Source: JABDQA01 sp963824415 (GTDB lineage Bacteria; Desulfobacterota; Desulfobulbia; Desulfobulbales; Desulfocapsaceae). Taken from it: a DNA stretch of 64,000 bases. Below are positions 1-9,300 of this stretch, in pieces; the stretch's first letter is position 1; every line of letters starts with the position of its first letter. The notes beneath the pieces are model-generated. The model was not told the DNA's origin. It saw only the letters and a program-made list of their open reading frames with translations, and did not search any database. The position numbers and the translations under genes were made by a program. The DNA lies in contig CAWGPM010000002.1 in assembly GCA_963824415.1 (NCBI GenBank), positions 372,001 through 436,000 on the forward strand, read 5' to 3'.

Positions 1-2270
1 TGGCCGCCGGACAGGTTGTCGCCTTTGCTGCCGACATGGTAATCAAGCCCGATTTCGACGATGTCGTCGATCAGGTCGTTGCGTTCGAATTCCTGCTGAA
101 GCACACTGTCGAGACGTTCCCTGATCAGGTCTCGGTCGATTACAACGCCGAACAGGATGTTGTTGAGCAGGGTGTGTGAGCTCAGGTAGTGGTTGATACA
201 GAACGGCGTGAACTGGGGCCCATCCGTTCTGGATGTTGCCTCGGCCTGGTAGGGAACGATGTCGGTCTGCAGAGTGCCGTCCGTGCAGCTTTCGATGTCG
301 ATGCCGGCGACCTCTTTGAGAAAACGTCCGCGGGCCTGCAGCACCGCATCTTCGAGTCGGCTGGATATGGTGGTTATCTTGTGCAGGCCGGGTGTGAACT
401 TGAGACCGAGCAGCAGAAAGCGGTCACGCTCCTTGGCAGAGAGTTTCTGCAGGGATATCTGAGAGGTTTTCTTGACCAGTTCTTCATAATAGTTGAGCTG
501 CTTCGGTTTCATCGGGCTGCCCTGGAAGAAGAAATCGTCACCTCTGAAGTCTGCCAGAAGGGCGATGGTAGACTCGGCGATGCGCAGACCGAAGTCGGTC
601 AGCGGCCCCTCGAGCTCTGCCTCGACCAGGAACCGGCGAAAGGCCCGAAGGCCCAGCAGCTTTTTCGTGGTGTAGGAAATTCCGTAGCTGCCGAATATGA
701 TATTGATGGCGAGCGAAGAGTAGTTCAGAAATTTCGTCGCATCGTAGAACTCGACCGCCTGGGAAAAATCCTCCCGCATGGTTTCCCTGATAATGGCACG
801 CATCTGCAGAAAACTCGGAATCATCGATTCCGCCCGCTGCGGCTTTATGGTCGACCGCAGCCCCCACCTGGTTACATCTTCGAGCAGGCCGACGCCTCTG
901 ATAATCTCGATGATCTCTTCTTCGCGGGGCAACTCCTTGGAAGGATCGGCCAGGTGCAGCGCCTGGCTGGAATAGAGCAGGTTGTCGCGCACCGTTCCGG
1001 TAAAGATGAAGGGCTGCTGGGCGACGCTGCTGATATTGGCGACGATCTCATTTTTCCCGAGCAGTTCGATATCATGGCCGTCGATGGTGATGGATCCTTC
1101 AGTCTGACGATAAAGCCTGCTGAGTAGAAGAACCAGGGTGCTTTTGCCTGAGCCTGAAAAACCGACCAGGGCGAGGTGACGGCCGGCCTCCAGGTGAAAG
1201 GAGACGTCCTCCAGGAGGCGGATTTTGTCGTTGACCTGATAGCCGACATTGCTGACCTCAATGGTGCCGGCAAAATGTTGTGGCTTCTGATCCGGCGCTT
1301 CGAGAAGAAACTCGGGCTGGTGATCGAACAGCTCCATAATCTGTTTATAGCGCACCAGGGCATCCTGATAATCCTGATAATAGAGGATGACTTCCTTCCA
1401 GGGATCATACACCTTCTCATAGGCCGATAGAAAAGCAACCAGGGCGCCGATGGTGAACTCACCCCTGATGGCCAGATAGCCTCCCACCAGAAAGAGCAGA
1501 AAGGGGCCGAAACCCTGGAACAGATTGTTGCTGAACTTGATGCCGTATTTGAAAATGGAGAGTTTATAGATCAACTTGTAAAGCTGATTGATGAGCCGGT
1601 CCAGCTTCTTCTGTTCCAGCAGAAAGGAACCGTTGCCCTGGACTTCATGGATGCCGGAAACCGCTTCGTTGACCAGGCTGGCCATCTGTCTGGTGGTCGC
1701 CACCCGACTGCGGTTATAGCGATTATACCAGCGCTGCAGAAGCGGAATGACTATCACTTCAGCCGGGTAAATGCCCATGCTGAGCAGGCCGAGCAGGGGG
1801 TTAAGGTAGATCATGAAGCCGAGGAACACCGCAAAGGTCAGAACCGAGGAAATCGGCACAGCCAGCGCTCCGCCCAGAAAGCTGGCAATAATGTTTAGTT
1901 CAGCAGTCATGGCCGCGGTGATGGTGCCGGTCTGGGTCCGGTGAAAGAAGGTCAGCGGAAGCTGCAGCACATGCTGATAGAGTTCCTGGCGCATGCCGAT
2001 CATAATCTTCTGACCGATTACATCCTGCAGGGTGTTGGTGAAATATTTAAGCAGACCGGCCACCAGGATGGAACCCATATAGAGCGCGCAGTAAAGATAG
2101 AGTTTATCAACCATCTTCAGGTTGATGGCGATATTGATGATCCTGCGCTGCATCTCGAGGGGATAGACGCGAAAGAACAGACTGGCCACGATCGCCAGCA
2201 GCAGGAAAAGCTGCAGTCCCCGGTAATGGTTTTTCACCCAGTAAAACAGTGGGCGCTGAGTCAGTTTCAT
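1..2270 (-). CDS. ABC exporter (permease plus ATPase), NBD with large insertion, 3' end outside window
   Basis: An ABC exporter half-transporter, type IV fold, open at the window edge; 756 codons are visible without a stop. Residues 1-330 hold the six-helix membrane domain. Residues 358 onward are the nucleotide-binding domain, with Walker A GFSGSGKST at 370-378 and Q-loop SSVAQQPFIF at 414-423. The signature N-LSGG lies at 752-756, right at the edge. Walker A and signature are about 375 residues apart, whereas 100-120 is usual. An insert of about 270 residues sits after TVRDNLLYS (426-434). A second copy of that motif, TLLNNILFG (700-708), precedes a normal-length helical subdomain. The ATG at 2270 is 70 bases behind the OPT-like gene at 2341, so it probably ends the same operon. 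The substrate is unknown. Confidence 0.9.
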   Translation of the reverse strand, partial: MKLTQRPLFYWVKNHYRGLQLFLLLAIVASLFFRVYPLEMQRRIINIAINLKMVDKLYLYCALYMGSILVAGLLKYFTNTLQDVIGQKIMIGMRQELYQHVLQLPLTFFHRTQTGTITAAMTAELNIIASFLGGALAVPISSVLTFAVFLGFMIYLNPLLGLLSMGIYPAEVIVIPLLQRWYNRYNRSRVATTRQMASLVNEAVSGIHEVQGNGSFLLEQKKLDRLINQLYKLIYKLSIFKYGIKFSNNLFQGFGPFLLFLVGGYLAIRGEFTIGALVAFLSAYEKVYDPWKEVILYYQDYQDALVRYKQIMELFDHQPEFLLEAPDQKPQHFAGTIEVSNVGYQVNDKIRLLEDVSFHLEAGRHLALVGFSGSGKSTLVLLLSRLYRQTEGSITIDGHDIELLGKNEIVANISSVAQQPFIFTGTVRDNLLYSSQALHLADPSKELPREEEIIEIIRGVGLLEDVTRWGLRSTIKPQRAESMIPSFLQMRAIIRETMREDFSQAVEFYDATKFLNYSSLAINIIFGSYGISYTTKKLLGLRAFRRFLVEAELEGPLTDFGLRIAESTIALLADFRGDDFFFQGSPMKPKQLNYYEELVKKTSQISLQKLSAKERDRFLLLGLKFTPGLHKITTISSRLEDAVLQARGRFLKEVAGIDIESCTDGTLQTDIVPYQAEATSRTDGPQFTPFCINHYLSSHTLLNNILFGVVIDRDLIRERLDSVLQQEFERNDLIDDIVEIGLDYHVGSKGDNLSGG

Positions 2271-2340
2271 TGAACATCCAGGGACAGCGAGATTATCGTT
2301 AATATCATGCGAACAACGATAAGCAGTCGGAACTGCGCTG

Positions 2341-4299
2341 TCAGTAGGCCATATAATTGAGTGACTTCATGATCAGCGCGAAACCCATCGCGAACATACC
2401 GGTCAGCCCCATGCCGCAGGAGAATCCGGCCAGCAGCACCGGTGCATACTGACGCCACATCGCACCATATTTCTTCAGGAAGAAGTAGCGCCCCAGCAGG
2501 GCGCCGGCTACCTCGAGAATCAGGCCGTGGGGGGTCGACTGACCAAGTCCCCTGACCACCCCGTAGATCAGCAGTACCGGCAGGCCGAACAGGCTCAGGA
2601 CGAAGTAGGCCAGCAGGCCGAAACCGAGCCCGGAGAACACCGTGGTGCTGTTCAGTGCCTGGTAGAAGGCGGAGTTGCCCTCCAGGGTGGAAGTCTGCAT
2701 CAACAGCGTGTTCAGGGCCTGCAGATGCCAGAGTTCCTGGGCGTAGGGATAGCTGGCTGAGGGTATCGGAGCCAGCCGCCAGATGAACTGGGAAAAGAAG
2801 AGTGAGGCGATCATGACCACCGGAAAGACGATGATCTCGGCCTTGATGATGCCCCGGATTGAGGTTCCGGTCAGCTCGATCTGCCTGAACTGTACGGTGG
2901 CTTCACCGTAATTGTGGATCGGTATCGGTGCATACCAGATCTCGATGCCCTGATAGCCGAAGAAGCGCGCACCGGCGATGAAACTGGCTTCTCTGACCAG
3001 TGGCAGGCTGACAAACTGGCCGGCGATACCCTCCATCCGGGCGGTGATATAGGAAATGATCGGGGTATAGATAAAGCCGTAGGCCAGAAAAAAGACCCAT
3101 GGAAAGGTCGGCACCAGCCAGACGCAGAGCCCCACATAGGCCAGGGTTGAAAACATATAGATGGCGATCGAGATCCAGAAGTTGAAATCTCCGCGGCCCT
3201 TGGGCGGCTCGAACAAATCTTTTAATGTACCCCGTTCCGATGACGTATCGCGAAACGAACTGATTACCGACCAGATGCCGATCACCCCGATCGCCAGGCC
3301 CAGGCCGATACCGAAACTCATGTAGAAATCGAAGTTATTGGCGAACACGGTCTCCACCGTGGCCATGCCTGGATGCCAGCGGTGCAGGACGCCCTGGGCA
3401 TAGAGAATCGGATTGAGGATAATGGTGATGATCAGGCCGATCAGGCCGCCGATCACCGCCCAGAACGGCAAAACCATACCCACGAAGACCAGGCCGAGAT
3501 CGAGCTGCAGACCGGTGGCCACCGCCGGCAGCACCTCCTCGGTGTGGCTGGTGAGTTCTATCCAGGGGATCGGAATCAGCCGGATCGATTCGGTGAAGAT
3601 CAGCCCCGAAGCCACCGGCAGCAGCACATAGACTGCGCCGAAGAGCAGGCCGATCACCCCGCCGATAGCAAATACCCGCCACTTCCAGCCGGCTTTCTTT
3701 TCTTCGGTCGATTCGGCCAGGGCCATCGTACCCAGGGCGCCGACCGGGGCCATCGGAAAGGGCAGTTTTTCCACATCGGAGGTGATGCGAAACAGCGCAT
3801 AGCCAAGCCCGAATTGATCGATGCGCTGGATGATCTGGGAGCCGACCAGCAGCAGGATCGGAATCATCCAGTCGCGATGCAGGAAGGTCCGCTCGATCAT
3901 CGACAGGGATTCGGGGCCGGGTGCGACCCAGGTGGGGATATATTCGGTCAGCCCGAGCATCCGGGCCGCGTCTGACTGGACCAGGTATTGGTTCCAGAGC
4001 AGGCCCGAAAACGGCGAGGCCAGAGCCGCACCGGCCATGTAGTAGAGCAGGAAAATCTCCTGCTGTTTGAGCTCGGAATGGGCCCGTTTGGCGATTTCAG
4101 CAAACAAGATGATGGTCACCCAGCGGGCAGCCGGGCCTATTCCCTGGCCGATAACGAGCTGCAGGTACATCGAACCGGGCATCATCAGAAAGCCGATGAA
4201 GACCGCACCGATGATGGTCTTCCAGTCGAAGCCCTCTTCAAAGTGATCCGGGGCCGGCAGCAGGTCCCGATATTCTTTCAGTTCCTTGTCGTCATACAT
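2341..4299 (-). CDS. OPT-like polytopic membrane protein (peptide transporter-like)
   Basis: A 652-residue inner-membrane protein with roughly 14-16 hydrophobic segments and a cytoplasmic N-terminus rich in charge (residues 1-25). The motif VEKLPFPMAP at 176-185 is characteristic of the oligopeptide transporter (OPT) superfamily, which uses an EKLxFP-like element after the early helices. It resembles proteins annotated as peptide transporter or DUF6784-type. The start ATG is 4 bases behind the stop of the gene at 4304, and that gene carries the same motif at a similar position. The two are therefore probably paralogous partners made together. Substrate is unknown: OPT relatives move peptides or metal chelates, but nothing here decides between these. 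Confidence 0.8.
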   Translation of the reverse strand: MYDDKELKEYRDLLPAPDHFEEGFDWKTIIGAVFIGFLMMPGSMYLQLVIGQGIGPAARWVTIILFAEIAKRAHSELKQQEIFLLYYMAGAALASPFSGLLWNQYLVQSDAARMLGLTEYIPTWVAPGPESLSMIERTFLHRDWMIPILLLVGSQIIQRIDQFGLGYALFRITSDVEKLPFPMAPVGALGTMALAESTEEKKAGWKWRVFAIGGVIGLLFGAVYVLLPVASGLIFTESIRLIPIPWIELTSHTEEVLPAVATGLQLDLGLVFVGMVLPFWAVIGGLIGLIITIILNPILYAQGVLHRWHPGMATVETVFANNFDFYMSFGIGLGLAIGVIGIWSVISSFRDTSSERGTLKDLFEPPKGRGDFNFWISIAIYMFSTLAYVGLCVWLVPTFPWVFFLAYGFIYTPIISYITARMEGIAGQFVSLPLVREASFIAGARFFGYQGIEIWYAPIPIHNYGEATVQFRQIELTGTSIRGIIKAEIIVFPVVMIASLFFSQFIWRLAPIPSASYPYAQELWHLQALNTLLMQTSTLEGNSAFYQALNSTTVFSGLGFGLLAYFVLSLFGLPVLLIYGVVRGLGQSTPHGLILEVAGALLGRYFFLKKYGAMWRQYAPVLLAGFSCGMGLTGMFAMGFALIMKSLNYMAY

Positions 4300-4303
4300 G
4301 GCG

Positions 4304-6307
4304 CTAATCCGGCAAAACCATATAACTGGAGAAGGTAAACTGGCCGACGATGGCCCAGATGCCGCCCATCAGCAGATCTCCGATAACCAGCCCGATAAAG
4401 AAAAACTGCATCTTGCGAAACAGGGTGACCCCGCCGTACTTCATGCACAAGGCGTTGCACATCCAGCCGATAAAGAAACTGACCCAGAGGATACGCATGG
4501 CCGATGAGTAGGCGGTCAGATAACCGATCGGGTGGATTGGCCACCAGTAGAAGCGGTGGTAGCAGAACACCAGGGCCAGCATCAGCAGCGCGCCGAGCAG
4601 CGCGAAGGTATAGACCGAATCACCAGGTGACACCGGGTTGACGATCAGCCTGAAAGCGTTCTCATAAACATTTAGGGTGGTGCTGGTGGCCCATTCGAGT
4701 TCGAGTTCTCTGATGCCGTAACGATAACACAGCGTCATCATGGCCAGCACCGAGGCCGTCACCGAACACGCCAGGGTCAGCAGAAGTCCGGAGAAGAGCA
4801 GAGCTGTCGGATATTTTGAGGAGTGTATTTTCTTGGCGTGCAGCAGCGACGGCATCAGCGATTCCCTCATATCGACGAACAGCACCTTCTGGCTGATCGA
4901 GCCGAGCAGCCCGCTTACTCCGGCGAACATCTTGGTCCCGAAAAAGGCGATAAGCCCGTCGATGGGCGCCGCAGTCAACGTAAAATAGGCGATACCGCCC
5001 TGGCAGATGATGCGGGTGGCCACCAGGGAGATCATGAAAAAGGAGCTGATCAGCAGCAGCGAGGTGGTCAGCGCCATACCCTGCCAGAAGAACCAGAGGT
5101 CGAGCAGGATAAAGCCGATCAGCATGCCCCAGAAAGACAGCCGGACATCGAACCACTCGACCTGCTTGAGGTCGATCGGTTTGAGAAAGAGCGACTGTTT
5201 TGAAACATCCAGCAGGTGGTGCCGGGCCAGCCAGACCAGAAACAGGAAAAAGACGCCGTAAGCGCCGATCATCTGCATTTCCTCGGGGCGTCCCAGGGTG
5301 GGACCGAAGGTGATGCCGAGTTCGGAGGCGGGGATCGCATAACCGACCATGTCGAGGATTCCGTAGAACAGCCCACCGACTAGAAAGAAAAACCAGAAGG
5401 AAAATGATATCTGGCGCGAAGTCAGAAAGGCAAAACCGATAAAGGCCGGATAGATGTATATTTTCAGTTTGTAAAAACCGGACAGCAAGCCCTCTTTGGG
5501 AAAATATTTGCCGGCCAGCACCAGGGTCTGGATGGTCGGTACAGACGGGTAATGCAGGCTGAGTCCGTTAAGCAGGTGGAGACAGATCGGTATCGCCAGG
5601 CCGACCAGCAGAAAGCGGTTGCTGAGCAGCCCGGCGCCGCCCGGTTGGTCGACGCTGTAGCTGATGAACTGAGATACCTTGAGCAGCGGGAAGTTGAGCT
5701 TTTCATTGACGATCCATTGTCTGGCGAAAAGATTGACGAGGCAGAGCATCACCAGATAGCTGAGCAGGATAAAAAGTCCCCAGCGCAGCAGCACGCTGAG
5801 CCAGGCATCCCAGGGGATCTTCAGCATGACCTCCAGCCAGTTCAGGTTGCGTCCGGACGGCAGCCCGTTGTAGAGCATCTCGATGGCCTCGAGGTTGCGC
5901 GGCATCAGGGCCTGGGGCAGCAGCGGCTCGAAGGTCTGCTGCCACTGGTTGCCCATGGTGGCGTAATGAACCGGTGCGGTGAGGTTGATCAGAAAGGTCC
6001 TGGCCAGGCCGGTATAGGCAATGCCGGAGCCGATCACCATCTGAATCCAGATGACCAGCAGCTCCGAGCCGCTCAGCAAGCTCCGGGCCTTGAAAATGTT
6101 GGCGATAATTAAAACGACAAGAGCCAATACCAGAAACAGAAAAAACGGGGCCAGCGGGAAATGTCCCCCGCCCAGCGGTGTGGCACGGTGGTAAATGTTG
6201 TTGATCGGGGTGACCAGGCAAATCGCCACCGCCAGGACCAATCCGATGACGATGGCCCGCAGTCTGATCTGCGACGTGATACCAATGGTGTCGAGGTTCT
6301 GGCTCAT
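4304..6307 (-). CDS. DUF6785-type OPT-like membrane protein
   Basis: A 667-residue polytopic membrane protein. The N-terminus resembles the DUF6785 family, with a first helix at about 16-34, NNIYHRATPLGGGHFPL at 36-52, and further helices up to about 190. An OPT-like motif VNEKLNFPLLK lies at 200-210. The second half is again strongly hydrophobic and ends in a helix-rich tail. Its stop is 4 bases before the next gene and its start is 8 bases after the 1637-residue FtsX fusion gene, so translation is likely coupled. By family it is a secondary transporter or flippase-like partner of an envelope ABC system. That role is inference from the neighbours; no substrate residues were recognised. Confidence 0.8.
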   Translation of the reverse strand: MSQNLDTIGITSQIRLRAIVIGLVLAVAICLVTPINNIYHRATPLGGGHFPLAPFFLFLVLALVVLIIANIFKARSLLSGSELLVIWIQMVIGSGIAYTGLARTFLINLTAPVHYATMGNQWQQTFEPLLPQALMPRNLEAIEMLYNGLPSGRNLNWLEVMLKIPWDAWLSVLLRWGLFILLSYLVMLCLVNLFARQWIVNEKLNFPLLKVSQFISYSVDQPGGAGLLSNRFLLVGLAIPICLHLLNGLSLHYPSVPTIQTLVLAGKYFPKEGLLSGFYKLKIYIYPAFIGFAFLTSRQISFSFWFFFLVGGLFYGILDMVGYAIPASELGITFGPTLGRPEEMQMIGAYGVFFLFLVWLARHHLLDVSKQSLFLKPIDLKQVEWFDVRLSFWGMLIGFILLDLWFFWQGMALTTSLLLISSFFMISLVATRIICQGGIAYFTLTAAPIDGLIAFFGTKMFAGVSGLLGSISQKVLFVDMRESLMPSLLHAKKIHSSKYPTALLFSGLLLTLACSVTASVLAMMTLCYRYGIRELELEWATSTTLNVYENAFRLIVNPVSPGDSVYTFALLGALLMLALVFCYHRFYWWPIHPIGYLTAYSSAMRILWVSFFIGWMCNALCMKYGGVTLFRKMQFFFIGLVIGDLLMGGIWAIVGQFTFSSYMVLPD

Positions 6308-6315
6308 CTTTACGA

Positions 6316-9300
6316 TCAGGCCATGGCCTGCTGTTCCGAGATTTCTCTGAATTCCCCGCTCAACTGTTCATGGACCGATGTTTCCATGGAACGCCAGATC
6401 AGCAACTGTTTGCGCAGCTCGTGGATAAACATCTTGTTGATTCTCAACCACTGCGCTTTTTCGCCCGATTCTCGAAGAATGATGAGTTTGATCTCGAGGT
6501 ATTGGGTATTGTCGGCCGCCGGACAGAACTGGATATCGACCCGCTGCATAATGCCGAAATCAAACGGAGCCAGCCAGACCCGGGCCTGCAGGTGCACGCA
6601 GTGGTAGCTCGAAGGATCTGAATGGTCCCTGATAACCTGCTGAATTTCATCGACATCGCCGCAGGCAAACAGCAGGTCCACCCGCCCGGTAGAAAACCTG
6701 CCGTGGGAGATGTCCTGATGACCGACGAAATAATTATACAGGAATCCGCCGATGGAGGCGTGTTCTTCATGCTTCATGAAAAACGGCAGATTGACACTGA
6801 TGGTGTCGTCCACCGGTTTCGGCAGCTCGAAGCTGCGGTTGACGTCGGGAATGGCAATGCGGGCCGCCACCCGGGAAGGGTAGATGACTGAAATGAGTAC
6901 CACCGCAATGACCAGAAGCATTGCCGCCACACCGGCCATCGAGGAATAGTTGACGGTAATGCCTTCCCAGAAGGTGGTACCGGCCAGAAATGCCGCCAGA
7001 ACCTGGGCCAGCAGGTACCCCAGTACCACCGAGATGACCGCCAGCGCCATGGCTTCTGCAACGAAAAGAAAGCCGACATGCGAGGGCGCCAGGCCGACCG
7101 AGGTGTAGATGCCGATTTCATTTTTCCTTTCGTAGACCGAACTGATCATCGTGTTGAGCACGATCAGGATCGATATGAGCAGCGGAATGATGATATTTGG
7201 TACACCGCTGTAGGCGATCGTGTCACTGATGTTATACAGCCAGATACCATCCGCGTCTCCGGAAAATATGGCCAGACTGAAGCGGTCGACCAAGGTTGAG
7301 GCGACCGCTGAAATGTCGATGTCCTGATCCGGTCTGAAGGCGATACCTTTCAGAACACCACCCATGGCCAGCAGAGTGTCGGCCGGAATGAAGGCGGTCA
7401 GAGAGCCGGGTATGTGGGTATAGCGTCCCTGGAAAACGCGGATATCATCGCCGGATTCGATCGATTCGAACTCGATATCTGACATGTCCCCGGAGCGGTC
7501 TTCGGGGAAAGTCACCGGGGTTAGCGGCTCGCCGTCAAGATCGAACGCCCGGTCAAGTTCCTCGCCTTTGAACGTGCCGATCAGCTTGAAGCGGGTGCCG
7601 GCCAGTTCGATGAAACTCTTCTCCCCTGGAGAAACGCCGAGTTCTGAAGCCGTCGATTCGGAGATGATGATTGCCTGATAATCGTCTTGCTCAAACCAGC
7701 GGCCTGCGCTGAGCAACTGATCGAGACCGGTTATCTCCGCCTCGAAATGGTTGAGACCGACCAAGCCCTGCAGGTCGGCCCGGCGCTGCTCGTGGCGCAG
7801 GGGCACATGGACGCTGCGGGTTGGATCGGCAGCCTCGAGCCAGATCCGCGGAGCCGATCTGCTCAGGTTCTGCATGCTGCTTTCCAGAATCTCGATGGCC
7901 TGTGGAGGCATGGATTGCCAGTTCAGTTTTTTCAACAGCAGACCATGGTAGGGAGCCTCGTCGTTGAAGAACATGCGGTTTTCCTGGAGGCTCGATTTTA
8001 CCGTGGTAAAACTCATGATCGTAAAGGTCAGAATGACCAGTGTCGAGCAGGTCAGAATGGTCCTGATCCGCCTTCGACGCAGGTTGGAGACACCCAGGAA
8101 AAACGCGGCGACAAAGGCTTTCCAGCGGCTGATCTCGGCAGCGCTCATATGGCTGGCATGGCGCTGCAGCAGGATCATCTCCTCTTCGAATCTAAAAAAG
8201 ATGATCAGGGTCACCATCAGTGAGAGGCCGATGATGAAGAAGGCCAGGATAACGACCATCGGGCTGTAGGCCAGCTCAAAGGCTGGATGCACGTTGTAGA
8301 TGATGGCAATCAGCGCGACCAGAATCAGACAGAAGGCGGTGATCCTTTTGTAAATGTTGGCATAGCCGAATAAAAAACGTTCCATACAGAAGGCGAACGG
8401 CACGAACAGAGCGATATAGAACAACACGCCGAAAAGTACGTCTTTCTGCGTTTTTTCAATCTGTGTATAGACCCGAGCAGCCAGGGCCAGGGACTCGCCG
8501 GCCGCTTCTCGGAAATCGGTGTAGTTGAGCTCCGCGAGGTGGCCCACGCTGGCGGCCAGGGCAGTGAGACCACGATCTTCCAGGGAACTGATTCGATCGT
8601 CGAAAATCCCGTGTGATTCGAGGTTGAGAATCCGAGGGGTGAGCAGCCACCAGGCATCTTGGGCCGAGCGGTAAATGGTGTTGATGATTTTCGGGTATTC
8701 AGCCGTCGGATACCCGGTGCCAAGCGGTTTTTCCTGGCTGGCGTTGGACAGGATCAGTTTGCGGGTCAGCACGTTGTCCGACAGGGTAAGCTTGAGACGC
8801 GAGCCCGTCTCGAGATAGATCGATGAAATAATCGATTCCCGGGTGTCGATTCTACTGTACCAGTAGCGCTGGGGGGGAGCATCCCGCCGGCCGTCGAACA
8901 GGTAGAGCTTGGTCATGTGATTCAGGCTGCGGGGCTCGAGCAGGTCGAATATGGTGGTCTCGTCACAGGCGAACATCACCAGCCGGGTCTTCATTGCCCG
9001 GCGCTGCATCTTGACCCGGTAATTGTCCTTGGTCGTCTCTTTCTTGTCGATAGCCCAGACTGCCTTGCCGGTCTGCTCGTCAAAACGATAACCTTCGATG
9101 ATCAGTTTATCGAAGACGTTCTTTTTATCGGCAATTCCTTTGTAGATAAAAGTTCCGTCTCGATTGACCCAGCCGTAGAGCTTGGCAATGCCTTGATAGG
9201 AGAGCAGAACGGCATCACTGGTGGGATAATTGGCAAATAGTTCGCCCTGCAGCAGCAGGTTAGAGATGCCGCTCACCGAAGAGAAGCCGTTGCGGGGAAA

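Noticed and set aside
189..1127. Open frame of 312 codons on the plus strand
   Set aside because: Antisense to the ABC exporter and its NBD insert; the minus frame reads continuously with Walker A, Q-loop and signature.
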